A stretch of DNA of 64,000 nucleotides from an uncultured Mesonia sp. (lineage in GTDB: Bacteria > Bacteroidota > Bacteroidia > Flavobacteriales > Flavobacteriaceae): positions 1-64,000 of the forward strand of contig CANLVH010000011.1 in NCBI GenBank assembly GCA_947494545.1, written 5' to 3'. Position 1 is the stretch's first letter; each line of letters starts with the position of its first letter. The notes under the pieces are model-generated. The model worked only from the letters and a program-made list of their open reading frames with translations. It was not told where the DNA came from and did not search any database. Below are positions 38,456 through 47,248 of the stretch, piece by piece. A program made the translations under genes and the position numbers.

Positions 38456-38876
38456 CCAAATAACCTTTAAATCGTTTATAAGTATAGCGTATGCCGTTCT
38501 GGTTTTCTACCGTAAACTCGTTTTCTTCCAAATGTATTAAAGCTTCTTTCCAATCGTCCATTTCGGTTTGGTAGTGCAAATAAATACTGTCGTTTTGCCT
38601 GCTTATTTTTAGGCTTTCTTTATCTTTTGTGGTGGTAAATGAGCCGTTTAACTTTGGGTTCACTTTTTTTCTAAAACCTTCCAAATTTTCGTTTAATTCA
38701 ATAAAATCTACCGTTTCGTTAAATTTATAAATTCGTGGTTTTTCGTTTTCTTTTTGTACTTTTTTAATTTCCCAGTAACCATTTAATTGTTGTAATTCTT
38801 CTTGCTTTACGGAAGAATTACAGGCTAGTAAAAAACTTAAAAAAAAGATGCTCAATAAAAGACGTACATTTTTCAT
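38442..38876 (-). CDS. Lipocalin-like lipoprotein
   Basis: 144 residues. Lipobox SFLLACNSS (Cys 19), then the lipocalin-type start LNGYWEI and alternating beta strands. It has no acid run after the cysteine, so it probably stays periplasm-facing. It lies 54 bases after recF and overlaps DUF721, forming recF-lipoprotein-DUF721. Confidence 0.8.
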   Translation of the reverse strand: MKNVRLLLSIFFLSFLLACNSSVKQEELQQLNGYWEIKKVQKENEKPRIYKFNETVDFIELNENLEGFRKKVNPKLNGSFTTTKDKESLKISRQNDSIYLHYQTEMDDWKEALIHLEENEFTVENQNGIRYTYKRFKGYLDDEI

Positions 38877-38930
38877 AAGGTTAAAGATAAAAAGGAATAT
38901 AAGTAATAAAAACTAAGGCTTTGTAAATTT

Positions 38931-40010
38931 TTATAATTCTATAATTTTATACTCTTGGGTGCTGGCTTTTACAACTGCTTCTGTACGTTCTGCGTGCGTG
39001 TCGCTAATAAATAATTGACCCAAATCGTCTTGCGTTACCAATTGTACAATATGCGCCACACGTTTTTCGTCTAATTTATCAAAAACATCATCTAACAGTA
39101 AAATAGGATTTACTTTAGATTGCTGTTTTATAAAATCGTATTGTGCCAATTTTAAAGCAATTAAAAAGGTTTTTTGCTGGCCTTGCGACCCGAATTTTTT
39201 TACCGGATGCCCGCCAATTTCCAATTTAAGATCGTCTTTATGCGTGCCCACTCCTGTGTACGTCATAATGCGGTCTTTGGGTAAATTTTCGGTAAGTAGC
39301 ACTGCCAAATCTTCTTTAAATAACTTGCTTTTATAGTTTAAGCTAACCGCTTCCTGGCCGTTACTAATGCTTTTATAGCGTTCTTTAAAAATTGGTATAA
39401 AAGCTTCCATAAATTCGGCACGTTTTTTAAAAATAACTTTACTCAACGCGCTCATTTGTTCGTTGTATATGCTAAGACTGTCTTTATTAAAGGTATGGTT
39501 GGCAGCAAAATATTTTAAAAGGGCATTGCGTTGCGAAAGCGTTTTGTTATAACGCAACAAATGGTCTAAATAATCTTTATCGTTTTGCGAAATAATACCA
39601 TCTATAAACTTACGTCGCGTTTCGCTGCCTTCTACAATCAAATCGCGATCTGCCGGAGAAATAATTACAACGGGAATAAGGCCGATGTGCTCGCTAAATT
39701 TTTCGTAGGCTTTGCCATTGCGTTTTATAATTTTTTTATGGCCTTTTTTGGCGCTAACAATTATTTTTTCTTCACGTTCTAATTTTTCAAATGTCCCATC
39801 AATAACAAAAAAATCTTCTCCATGTTTTATATTCTGACTGGTAACCGGGTTAAAATAACTTTTACCAAATGCCAAATGGTAAATACTGTCTAAAATATTG
39901 GTTTTTCCCACGCCATTATTACCAACCAAGCAGTTAATTTTAGCGTCAAATTCAAAAAAAGCGCTTTCGAAATTTTTATAGTTTAGCAGAGATATTTTCT
40001 TTAAATGCAT
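38931..40010 (-). CDS. recF: DNA replication/repair protein RecF
   Basis: 359 residues. An SMC-like ATPase that helps RecOR load RecA at gaps. Walker A GNNGVGKT (30-37), the signature region [19 protein letters not shown] and Walker [14 protein letters not shown] are all present. It diverges from the TPR gene across 149 bases. Confidence 0.97.
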   Translation of the reverse strand: MHLKKISLLNYKNFESAFFEFDAKINCLVGNNGVGKTNILDSIYHLAFGKSYFNPVTSQNIKHGEDFFVIDGTFEKLEREEKIIVSAKKGHKKIIKRNGKAYEKFSEHIGLIPVVIISPADRDLIVEGSETRRKFIDGIISQNDKDYLDHLLRYNKTLSQRNALLKYFAANHTFNKDSLSIYNEQMSALSKVIFKKRAEFMEAFIPIFKERYKSISNGQEAVSLNYKSKLFKEDLAVLLTENLPKDRIMTYTGVGTHKDDLKLEIGGHPVKKFGSQGQQKTFLIALKLAQYDFIKQQSKVNPILLLDDVFDKLDEKRVAHIVQLVTQDDLGQLFISDTHAERTEAVVKASTQEYKIIEL

Positions 40011-40130
40011 AAAAGCTTATCGTTCAAAATTTTAAAATTTTTTTTTCATAAAATATAGTTGTAAAAGCTTGGTTGCCAAAATATCAAAAAAATAACAAAT
40101 ACTTTCGCTTTAAAATATGAATAAAAATTT

Positions 40131-40138
40131 TATTTTTG
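40131..40138 (+). promoter_or_regulatory. -7 element TATTTTTG of the TPR gene
   Basis: A TAnnTTTG match 21 bases upstream of the ATG at 40160, in the divergent region with recF. Confidence 0.6.
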
Positions 40139-40159
40139 CCCTTCCAATTATGCAAATTT

Positions 40160-40927
40160 ATGGCAACGTACAAAAAGAGAGGGTATAAACCTAAAAATAA
40201 GAAAGAGCAAGAAACTGTTACCGAAGAGCAATCTACAACAGCAGAAGTATTTAACAATTTAGATGAGGGCGCAGGCAAGACCGAAGAATGGGTGACGCGC
40301 AATCAAAAACCAATATTTGGTATTATTGCCGTTGTGGTAATTGCCGTATTGGCTTATATTGGTTATACCAAATTTGTGGTGCAGCCACAAGAAGAAGAAG
40401 CTGCAAACGAGATGGCGCAAGCACAGATTTATTTTGAAAGTGCTATTCAAGCAGAAGGCGCACAGCAAGATTCTTTATATAATTTAGCCGTAACAGGTGG
40501 GGCAGGAAAATTTGGTTTTGCAGATATTTCTAACGAATATTCCGGAACAAATGCCGGTAATTTGGCGCATTATTATGCCGGAATGTCCTATCTAAATATG
40601 GGCGAATATAAAAAAGCCATAGACCATTTAGAAAAATTTAATAGTGAAGACGAGGTGTTGGCACCGTTGGCAACAGGAGCAATTGGCGATGCTTTTGTAC
40701 AAAACGGACAGCCGGAAGAAGCTTTAGAATACTACGAAAAAGCCGCTGAAATGCGGGATAACGAATTTATAACTCCTAAGTTTTTGCTAAAAGCCGGCAC
40801 TACAGCCTTAGAAATTGGCAAGCCGGATGTAGCGCGCGAGCATTTGCGTAAATTAGAGGAAGAATATGCCAATACCCCCGAAGCAGAAAAAGCTAAGGTT
40901 TTTATTGGAGGCGCAGAAGCAAAGTAA
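40160..40927 (+). CDS. YfgM-like membrane-anchored tetratricopeptide protein
   Basis: 255 residues from ATG 40160; an in-frame TTG at 40136 lies in the promoter. A charged cytosolic N-terminus and one membrane span (about 52-72, IFGIIAVVVIAVLAYIGY) precede a periplasmic TPR region (AHYYAGMSYLNMGEYKKAIDHLEKF, ALEYYEKAAEM, AREHLRKLEEEY). The layout resembles YfgM, an accessory of SecYEG and periplasmic chaperones. ribH begins six bases after the stop. Confidence 0.87.
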   Translation: MATYKKRGYKPKNKKEQETVTEEQSTTAEVFNNLDEGAGKTEEWVTRNQKPIFGIIAVVVIAVLAYIGYTKFVVQPQEEEAANEMAQAQIYFESAIQAEGAQQDSLYNLAVTGGAGKFGFADISNEYSGTNAGNLAHYYAGMSYLNMGEYKKAIDHLEKFNSEDEVLAPLATGAIGDAFVQNGQPEEALEYYEKAAEMRDNEFITPKFLLKAGTTALEIGKPDVAREHLRKLEEEYANTPEAEKAKVFIGGAEAK

Positions 40928-40933
40928 ATAACT

Positions 40934-41437
40934 ATGGCTACCGCAGGAAAAAACTTGTCAGAATACGATAAAACAACAATCCCAAACGCGAAAGACTTTC
41001 GGTTTGGGATTGTTGTTTCTGAATGGAATGAAACAATTACCCAAAATCTTTTTCAAGGTGCTTTTGATGCCTTTACGGAAAATGGTGTTCTAAAAGAAAA
41101 TATTGTACGTTGGAATGTACCCGGAAGCTTTGAGTTGATTTACGGTTGCAAAAAAATGCAAGAAAGTTTTGAAATGCTAGATGCCATAATTGCCGTAGGA
41201 AACGTAATTCAAGGAGAAACCAAACACTTTGATTTTGTTTGTGAAGGCGTAACGCAAGGAATAAAAGATTTAAACATTCAAGGTGATATTCCTGTAATTT
41301 TCTGTGTACTTACAGATAATAACTTACAGCAATCTAAAGACCGCTCCGGCGGAAAACACGGTAACAAAGGCGCCGAAGCAGCAATTGCAGCAATTAAAAT
41401 GGCGCAATTACGTAAAGATGCAAAGTTTTATAAATAA
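40934..41437 (+). CDS. ribH: 6,7-dimethyl-8-ribityllumazine synthase
   Basis: 167 residues. It condenses the dioxopyrimidine and dihydroxybutanone phosphate in riboflavin synthesis. Signature segments are VVSEWNETIT, VPGSFELIYGC, GNVIQGETKHFDF with the catalytic H98, and CVLTDNNLQQ. It is the second gene of the TPR unit. Confidence 0.97.
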   Translation: MATAGKNLSEYDKTTIPNAKDFRFGIVVSEWNETITQNLFQGAFDAFTENGVLKENIVRWNVPGSFELIYGCKKMQESFEMLDAIIAVGNVIQGETKHFDFVCEGVTQGIKDLNIQGDIPVIFCVLTDNNLQQSKDRSGGKHGNKGAEAAIAAIKMAQLRKDAKFYK

Positions 41438-41583
41438 ACATTCGAGTGCATCGATTTACTACATTTTTTGAATGTATAATGTAGATTTTGATGCTCTACG
41501 CTTTACGTTATAACCGGAATTTTAATTTATTGAAAAAGTCACTTACACCAAGCTGCTTAAGAATATTCGCTATTTAGCAAATC

Positions 41584-41685
41584 TCTAATCCCCAATCCCC
41601 AATTTCTAATTCTTAATTTTGAATTTAGATTTTTTTTTCACTTATCTGTCGACTACTTAATCTCCAATCTCCAATCCCCAATTTA
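41584..41685. repeat. Degenerate 7-base tandem repeats (NNNAATY)
   Basis: The gap after ribH (41438-41767) contains two short heptad tracts. The first, about 41584-41626, reads as successive units of the type TCTAATC, CCCAATC, CCCAATT, TCTAATT, CTTAATT. The second, about 41657-41685, has units TCTCCAA and TCCCCAA. No ORF or RNA gene is seen in the gap. It could be slippage-prone spacer DNA. Confidence 0.6.
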
Positions 41686-41744
41686 CTACCCATTATTTTT
41701 CATAAATTTACCAATTAGCTTTCGGCATTGTTATTGATTTTGAG

Positions 41745-41752
41745 TAAATTTG
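41745..41752 (+). promoter_or_regulatory. -7 element TAAATTTG before the mutL unit
   Basis: A perfect TAnnTTTG match 15 bases before the ATG at 41768. It probably drives the small membrane protein gene, mutL and the following rhomboid genes. Confidence 0.6.
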
Positions 41753-41767
41753 AAATCAGGGAAAATT

Positions 41768-42055
41768 ATGGGAATTATAAAATCAAAAAAGAATAGGAAG
41801 TTTAGTTACAGTCCGCGTTATTATGATGATAAAGGACAAGGAAATCCGTATACCATAGAAAACAGATTTGATAAATACCGGCAAGCCACCGGCAACACAA
41901 AAGGCATTGTAAATAAAGCAAAAATGGCTTGGGCAGATTTAAAAGATGCCGGAGATAAAGACACCAATAAACGTTTGGTAATAATTATTGCCGTTTTAGT
42001 GCTTTTATTTTTATTTATCATAGATTTTGATTTGTCAATATTCTTAACCAGATAA
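41768..42055 (+). CDS. Small single-span membrane protein upstream of mutL
   Basis: 95 residues from ATG 41768; an upstream in-frame TTG overlaps the promoter. The polar N-terminus (FSYSPRYYDDKGQGNPY) is followed by one C-terminal membrane span (about 72-92). Homologues that I recall carry the label 'riboflavin synthase subunit beta', an error probably inherited from the neighbouring ribH. The stop overlaps the mutL start by one base. Function unknown. Confidence 0.8.
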   Translation: MGIIKSKKNRKFSYSPRYYDDKGQGNPYTIENRFDKYRQATGNTKGIVNKAKMAWADLKDAGDKDTNKRLVIIIAVLVLLFLFIIDFDLSIFLTR

Positions 42056-43908
42056 TGTCAGATATCATTCAATTATTACCAGATCACGTAGCCAATCAAA
42101 TTGCAGCCGGAGAAGTAGTACAACGTCCGGCTTCTGTTGTTAAAGAGCTGCTTGAAAATGCTGTGGACGCAGGTGCTAGCAATATAAATTTATTAATTAA
42201 AGATGCGGGGAAAACCCTGATACAGGTTTCAGATAACGGTTGCGGAATGAGCCTTACAGATGCACGAATGTGTTTTGAGCGGCATGCAACTTCTAAAATT
42301 AAATTGGCAGAAGATCTTTTTGCCTTGCAAACCAAAGGTTTTCGCGGAGAGGCATTGGCATCTATTGCTGCAATTGCACACGTAGATTTAAAAAGCAAAC
42401 CCAAAGAGGAAGAAATTGGTACACATATAAAAGTTAAAGGTAGCGAAGTAGAATCACAAGAGGCTTGTGTTACCCCAAAAGGGACGGTTATCAACGTTAA
42501 AAATTTGTTTTATAACATTCCTGCACGTAGAAACTTTTTAAAATCAGATGCGGTAGAAAGTAGGCACATTATAGATGAGTTTCAACGGGTAGCAATGGCG
42601 CATCCGCAAATAGCTTTTTCTTTACACCATAATGGGAGTGAGCTATTTCAGTTGCCGGTTAGCAACAAACGCCAACGTATTGTAAGTATCTTCGGCGGAA
42701 AAACCAACGAAAAATTGGTGCCGGTAGAAGAAGAAACAGATTTGATAAAAATTGAAGGTTTTGTTGGAAAACCGGAATTTGCCAAGCGCAGTAGGGGAGA
42801 GCAATTTTTCTTTGTAAACAAGCGTTTTATTAAAAGTCCTTATCTTAATCATGCGGTAAATGCTGCTTTTGAAGGTTTGTTGGCAGACAAAAACTATCCG
42901 GCCTATTTTTTATTTTTAGAAGTAGACCCAAAAAGTATAGATATAAACATACATCCTACCAAAACAGAAATTAAATTTGACGATGAGCACGCACTTTATG
43001 CTATTTTAAGAAGTGCAATAAAACACAGTTTAGGCCAGTTTAATGTAGCACCGGTTTTAGATTTTGATCGCGACGCTACTTTAGATACACCATATAATTT
43101 TCAGAAAAAATCTATCAATACTCCAGAGATAGAAGTAGACAGAGATTTTAATCCGTTTGAAACGGAAAAAAAAGCAGGGAGTAAAAGTAATTTTTCTCCT
43201 AACTTTAAAAAAGAAAATAAAAGTTGGGAAGCTTTGTATACATCGGCAGATTTTGGAAAAAACACAGAAGAAGACAGTTTTTCTAAAGTAGAATTTGAAA
43301 GCGAGGAAGTTACCGGAAGTTTATTTGATTCTGAGAAACAATCTAGCTCTGCGCGCACTTTTCAGTTACAAAAAAAATACATTATCAGTGCATTAAAAAA
43401 CGGAATGGTAATTATAGATCAACACCGGGCACATACGCGCATTTTATACGAAGATTTACTGAAAAATATTACCGTAGAAGCAGCTATTAGTCAGCAATTA
43501 CTTTTTCCGTTAAGGATATCTTTAAATAGACAAGAAATAAAAATGTTAAAAGAGTTGCAAACCTCTTTAGAGCAAACCGGTTTTGTGTTTTCTAACATAA
43601 ACGAAGAAGAAATTGAAATAAGCGGTATACCAACCTTAATAGCAGAGAGTGAAGTTTCTATTTTATTAGAGCAATTATTGGCAGATTTTGAAAATGAAGT
43701 ACCCGACACCGGCTTTAAACAAACAGACATTTTGGCAAAATCTTTAGCAAAAAGTATGGCTATAAAAGCAGGTACACTTTTAGATACAGTAGAACAATTG
43801 GCAATAGTAAACGGACTTTTTGCGTGTAAAGAACCCGATATTACGCCTACCAACAAACGCGTATTTATAACGCAAACAGCAGAAGACCTGGAGAAAAAAT
43901 TTATGTAA
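42055..43908 (+). CDS. mutL: DNA mismatch repair protein MutL
   Basis: 617 residues. The N-terminal GHKL ATPase has VANQIAAGEVVQRPASVVKELLENA, DNGCGM, ERHATSKI and GFRGEALASI. A variable acidic linker spans about 345-435. The C-terminal dimerisation domain begins near KKYIISALKNGM. The metal-endonuclease motif normally written DQHA(X)2E(X)4E reads DQHRAHTRILYE here, so Ala and the first Glu are replaced. A clear CPHGRP motif is missing at the C-terminus. Mismatch coordination is certain; endonuclease activity is doubtful. Confidence 0.97.
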   Translation: MSDIIQLLPDHVANQIAAGEVVQRPASVVKELLENAVDAGASNINLLIKDAGKTLIQVSDNGCGMSLTDARMCFERHATSKIKLAEDLFALQTKGFRGEALASIAAIAHVDLKSKPKEEEIGTHIKVKGSEVESQEACVTPKGTVINVKNLFYNIPARRNFLKSDAVESRHIIDEFQRVAMAHPQIAFSLHHNGSELFQLPVSNKRQRIVSIFGGKTNEKLVPVEEETDLIKIEGFVGKPEFAKRSRGEQFFFVNKRFIKSPYLNHAVNAAFEGLLADKNYPAYFLFLEVDPKSIDINIHPTKTEIKFDDEHALYAILRSAIKHSLGQFNVAPVLDFDRDATLDTPYNFQKKSINTPEIEVDRDFNPFETEKKAGSKSNFSPNFKKENKSWEALYTSADFGKNTEEDSFSKVEFESEEVTGSLFDSEKQSSSARTFQLQKKYIISALKNGMVIIDQHRAHTRILYEDLLKNITVEAAISQQLLFPLRISLNRQEIKMLKELQTSLEQTGFVFSNINEEEIEISGIPTLIAESEVSILLEQLLADFENEVPDTGFKQTDILAKSLAKSMAIKAGTLLDTVEQLAIVNGLFACKEPDITPTNKRVFITQTAEDLEKKFM

Positions 43909-44661
43909 ATGGGAAGAATAACAGAAACGGTAAAAGTACTTTTAATTGCTAATATTTTATTTTTTATCGGGAGTCAGTTTTTAGGAGATTATGCCTACAA
44001 ATTGCTGGCTTTATGGTTTCCTGAAAACGATAATTTTGGTATTTGGCAAGTGGTTACCCACATGTTTATGCACGGTAGTTTTAGCCATATTTTATTCAAT
44101 ATGTTTGCTTTGTATATGTTTGGCAGCTTGTTAGAGCAATCTATTGGGCAAAACAGATTTTTGTTTCTGTATTTTTCGGCGGGATTGGGAGCTGCCGGAT
44201 TGCAAATATTATTTAGTTATGTAAACTTTCAATCTGCTTACCAGGCCTATATAGATGCGGGATTTAGTTCGCAAGAAATACAAAATATGCTTGTAGAAGT
44301 TTCAGCCTCGGGAAGGTATAATTTTTATAATGTAATACCGCAAGAAACCACGCATCAGTTAGTAAATACATATTTAACACCAATGGTTGGCGCATCTGGA
44401 GCAATTTTTGGCGTTTTGGCGGCTTTTGCTATTATTTATCCTAATTTGCCATTATATATTATTTTTATTCCAATTCCTATCAAAGCAAAATATTTAATTG
44501 GTGGTTATTTTGCGATAAATGTATATTCGGCTTTGACCGGAGTAACCCTTTTAGGACCTTCTAACACGGCATATTGGGCGCATATTGGCGGTGCAATAAT
44601 TGGTTTTGCTACAATGTGGTATTGGAAGAAAAATCAGTTTAACCAAAATAGGTGGGATTAA
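43909..44661 (+). CDS. Rhomboid family intramembrane serine protease (first of two)
   Basis: 250 residues, about six membrane spans. It has the rhomboid features HMFMHGSFSHILFNMFALYMFG, the catalytic serine in GASGAIFG and the catalytic histidine in AHIGGAIIG. It starts directly after the mutL stop and overlaps the second rhomboid gene by one base. Confidence 0.93.
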   Translation: MGRITETVKVLLIANILFFIGSQFLGDYAYKLLALWFPENDNFGIWQVVTHMFMHGSFSHILFNMFALYMFGSLLEQSIGQNRFLFLYFSAGLGAAGLQILFSYVNFQSAYQAYIDAGFSSQEIQNMLVEVSASGRYNFYNVIPQETTHQLVNTYLTPMVGASGAIFGVLAAFAIIYPNLPLYIIFIPIPIKAKYLIGGYFAINVYSALTGVTLLGPSNTAYWAHIGGAIIGFATMWYWKKNQFNQNRWD

Positions 44662-45569
44662 TGGATTTGAAACAACGCATACAATACCAATATAATACGG
44701 CCGGAGTGGTCGAAAAATTAATTGCAATTAATGTAATTGCTTTTGTGTTTGTATTTTTGCTAAAGACCATTAGTTTTTTATTTCAATTACCCGATAATTC
44801 TTTATTAGATTGGTTGGTTTTCCCAAAAGACCTGGCAGAACTAGCTTTTAAGCCTTGGACAATTATAACCTATGCGTTTCTACACGCCGGCATTTGGCAT
44901 ATTTTGTCTAACATGATAATTCTTTATTTTGCGGGAAGGTTATTTTTAACCTACTTTTCTAGTAAACGTTTACTTAATTATTACTTTTTAGGCGCAATTT
45001 CCGGAGCTTTAATTTATATGCTTAGTTACAATTTGTTTCCGGTTTTTCAAGGTTTGGGAAGGTCTTATTTAATAGGAGCATCTGCCGCGGTAATGGCAAT
45101 TTTGGTTGGTGTGGCTACGCAAGCACCAAATATGCAAATACGTTTATTAATTATAGGGAATATAAAACTTTGGTGGATTGCCGCTTTTTTGGTTGTCTTA
45201 GACGTGATACAAATACCTATGGGCAATCCCGGCGGACATTTAGCACATTTGGGTGGCGCAGGTTTGGGTTATTTATATACTACACAATTAAATAAAGGAA
45301 ATGATATTGGCGAATGGTGGGAAAAAATAATGGACTGGTTTGCCGGACTTTTTTCGGCCAACAAAAAAAGTCCGCTTAAAACGGTTTATAAAAATAAACA
45401 AGAAAAGAAACAGCGTCGCACCTCTAGAAAATCTTCTATTTATAAAAAAGATCCTAAAGATGTAAAGCAACAAAAAATAGATGCTATTTTAGATAAAATA
45501 AGCAAAAATGGTTACGAAAGTTTAAGCAAAGCAGAAAAAGAATACCTGTTTAACGCCGGTAAAGAATAA
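44661..45569 (+). CDS. Rhomboid family protease with C-terminal cytoplasmic tail (second of two)
   Basis: 302 residues from ATG 44661. It has FLHAGIWHILSNMIILYFAG, a serine in GASAAVMA (the usual GxSG reads GxSA) and the histidine in HLAHLGGAGLGY. A basic tail of about 90 residues after the last span includes a short domain I would assign to DUF6576 (IDAILDKISKNGYESLSKAEKEYL, quoted in part). The tandem with the first rhomboid suggests related but distinct substrates. Confidence 0.9.
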   Translation: MDLKQRIQYQYNTAGVVEKLIAINVIAFVFVFLLKTISFLFQLPDNSLLDWLVFPKDLAELAFKPWTIITYAFLHAGIWHILSNMIILYFAGRLFLTYFSSKRLLNYYFLGAISGALIYMLSYNLFPVFQGLGRSYLIGASAAVMAILVGVATQAPNMQIRLLIIGNIKLWWIAAFLVVLDVIQIPMGNPGGHLAHLGGAGLGYLYTTQLNKGNDIGEWWEKIMDWFAGLFSANKKSPLKTVYKNKQEKKQRRTSRKSSIYKKDPKDVKQQKIDAILDKISKNGYESLSKAEKEYLFNAGKE

Positions 45570-45573
45570 GGCA

Positions 45574-46614
45574 ATGAGAAAGCTGCGTTTTTTTGATAAG
45601 CTTGTTTTTATAGTCAATTCACTTTTTGCTACCGCACTTTTATTGGGGTATGTTTTGCCCTACATTCCGCCAGAAACCTTTCCTTTTCTCTCTATTTTAA
45701 ATTTAGGAATACCCATTTTGTTGGTTATCAACCTTGCTTTTTTACTGTATTGGATTATCAAACTAAAAATACAATTTCTACTTTCGTTTTTGGTGCTGTT
45801 GCTTGGTTTTAATCACTTACTTTCTTTGTATCGGTTTTCACCGGAAGTAAACAAAAAAAACGCTCCGGAAGATTTTAGTTTAATGAGTTATAATGTGAGG
45901 CAGTTTAACCGTTTTCAATGGATTAAGAACGACACCGTTCCGCAAAGCATTATAAATTTCATTAAAAAAGAGTCGCCGGATATTGTTTGTATACAAGATT
46001 ATTATCAAAAAGAAGGGGTAGATTTTTCAGATTATCCCTATCAATATAAAGCTTTTAGAAAACATAAATCTGCCAATTCTAAATTTGGTCAAGCTATATT
46101 TTCTAAATTTCCCATTGTTAAAAAAGGCGATTTAAAATTTCCGAACACTTATAACAACGTCATTTATGCCGATTTAAAAATGGGTAAGGATACAATTAGG
46201 GTTTTTAATATACATTTAGAAAGTTTAAAGATAAACCCAAGCGTAAGCGAATTACAAAAAGAAGATAGCGAAAAACTCATAACCCGCGTGGGGCAAAGCT
46301 TTAGAAAACAACAAGTACAAACCGAGGTTCTACTAAAAGAATTAAAGCAAACCCCTTATAAAACCATAATTGCGGGAGATTTAAACAACTCAGCTTTTAG
46401 TTATGTCTATCAAAAAATTTCCGAAGGTTATCTAGATGCTTTTAAAGTGGCAGGAAAAGGCTTCGGAAAAACGTTTGTCTTTGATTTTATTCCTTTACGG
46501 ATTGATGTAGTGCTAGTAGAACCGGATTTTGAAATAAAAGCTTTTAAAAACTACAATATTCAATTATCGGATCATTACCCGATAATGACACGCTTAAATT
46601 TGAAGTCCAGATAA
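45574..46614 (+). CDS. Membrane-anchored endonuclease/exonuclease/phosphatase-fold protein
   Basis: 346 residues. About three N-terminal membrane spans (14-33, 42-63, 66-85) precede an EEP domain with MSYNVRQFN, HLESLK, AGDLNNS (Asp-Asn pair) and SDHYPI (catalytic His). The family's glutamate in the usual LQE position reads CIQDYY, so it is an aspartate here. Substrate unknown. Its 3' end overlaps the convergent WbqC gene by 21 bases. Confidence 0.87.
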   Translation: MRKLRFFDKLVFIVNSLFATALLLGYVLPYIPPETFPFLSILNLGIPILLVINLAFLLYWIIKLKIQFLLSFLVLLLGFNHLLSLYRFSPEVNKKNAPEDFSLMSYNVRQFNRFQWIKNDTVPQSIINFIKKESPDIVCIQDYYQKEGVDFSDYPYQYKAFRKHKSANSKFGQAIFSKFPIVKKGDLKFPNTYNNVIYADLKMGKDTIRVFNIHLESLKINPSVSELQKEDSEKLITRVGQSFRKQQVQTEVLLKELKQTPYKTIIAGDLNNSAFSYVYQKISEGYLDAFKVAGKGFGKTFVFDFIPLRIDVVLVEPDFEIKAFKNYNIQLSDHYPIMTRLNLKSR

Positions 46615-47244
46615 ATCTTGACCCTCTAAATACGCAAGTGTTTCCGGACCTTTGTTAAAAAGTAAATCTAAAACAGATAAGTTCTTTAGAAAACCGTGTT
46701 TTTCTTCAAAAACTTGGTTGTATTCTTCTTGCGAAAAATTAAATTCTTTCTTGGCATTTGCCAAATTGCGATAATCTTTTATCTCGGGAGCAGTTTCGTT
46801 GGGTAATTGATAATTTTCTGTTGTCTTGTAGGAAAATGGCAATTCTAAACACGCACAAATAACCTCGAGACAGTTTAAGTTAAAATCAAAAAGATAGCTA
46901 AATTTCTTTTTATAAAGCTGTGCAAAATCATCTTCATAAAACTCAAAAAACGGAGAAGTTCTATAAGCAGTTTGTAAAGATTTCCAGTGGTTATCTTGCC
47001 ACGTAAATTGGTTTTCTATTTCTACCTCTTTGTATTTTTGATGTCCGTTTTTAGACTTGCTGTGTTTTACCGGAATGTTCAATAGCAATCTGCCATTGGC
47101 GCCATATATATATTGCCGGTTACGGTATGTTTGCTTCTGGTAATTATCATGCTTTTCTATAAGCCAATTGTCGTACTGGCTTAATACAGAAAACTGCAAA
47201 ACAGAACCAAAATAAGCAGGATGAAATAAAACCGATTCTTGCAT
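46594..47244 (-). CDS. WbqC family protein
   Basis: 216 residues from ATG 47244; a longer frame extends into lepB. WbqC hallmarks are HPAYFGSVLQFSVLSQYDNWLIE, TYRNRQYIYGANG and LLNIPVKH. The family occurs in polysaccharide or viosamine acyl-transfer contexts, and in Flavobacteriia it follows lepB in the segregation block; its role there is not known. The gene begins four bases after lepB. Confidence 0.88.
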   Translation of the reverse strand: MQESVLFHPAYFGSVLQFSVLSQYDNWLIEKHDNYQKQTYRNRQYIYGANGRLLLNIPVKHSKSKNGHQKYKEVEIENQFTWQDNHWKSLQTAYRTSPFFEFYEDDFAQLYKKKFSYLFDFNLNCLEVICACLELPFSYKTTENYQLPNETAPEIKDYRNLANAKKEFNFSQEEYNQVFEEKHGFLKNLSVLDLLFNKGPETLAYLEGQDLSGLQI

Positions 47245-47248
47245 TAAC

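Noticed and set aside
41768..42055. Riboflavin synthase beta subunit
   Set aside because: The sequence has a single membrane span and no lumazine-synthase motifs. The true ribH is the upstream gene at 40934-41437.
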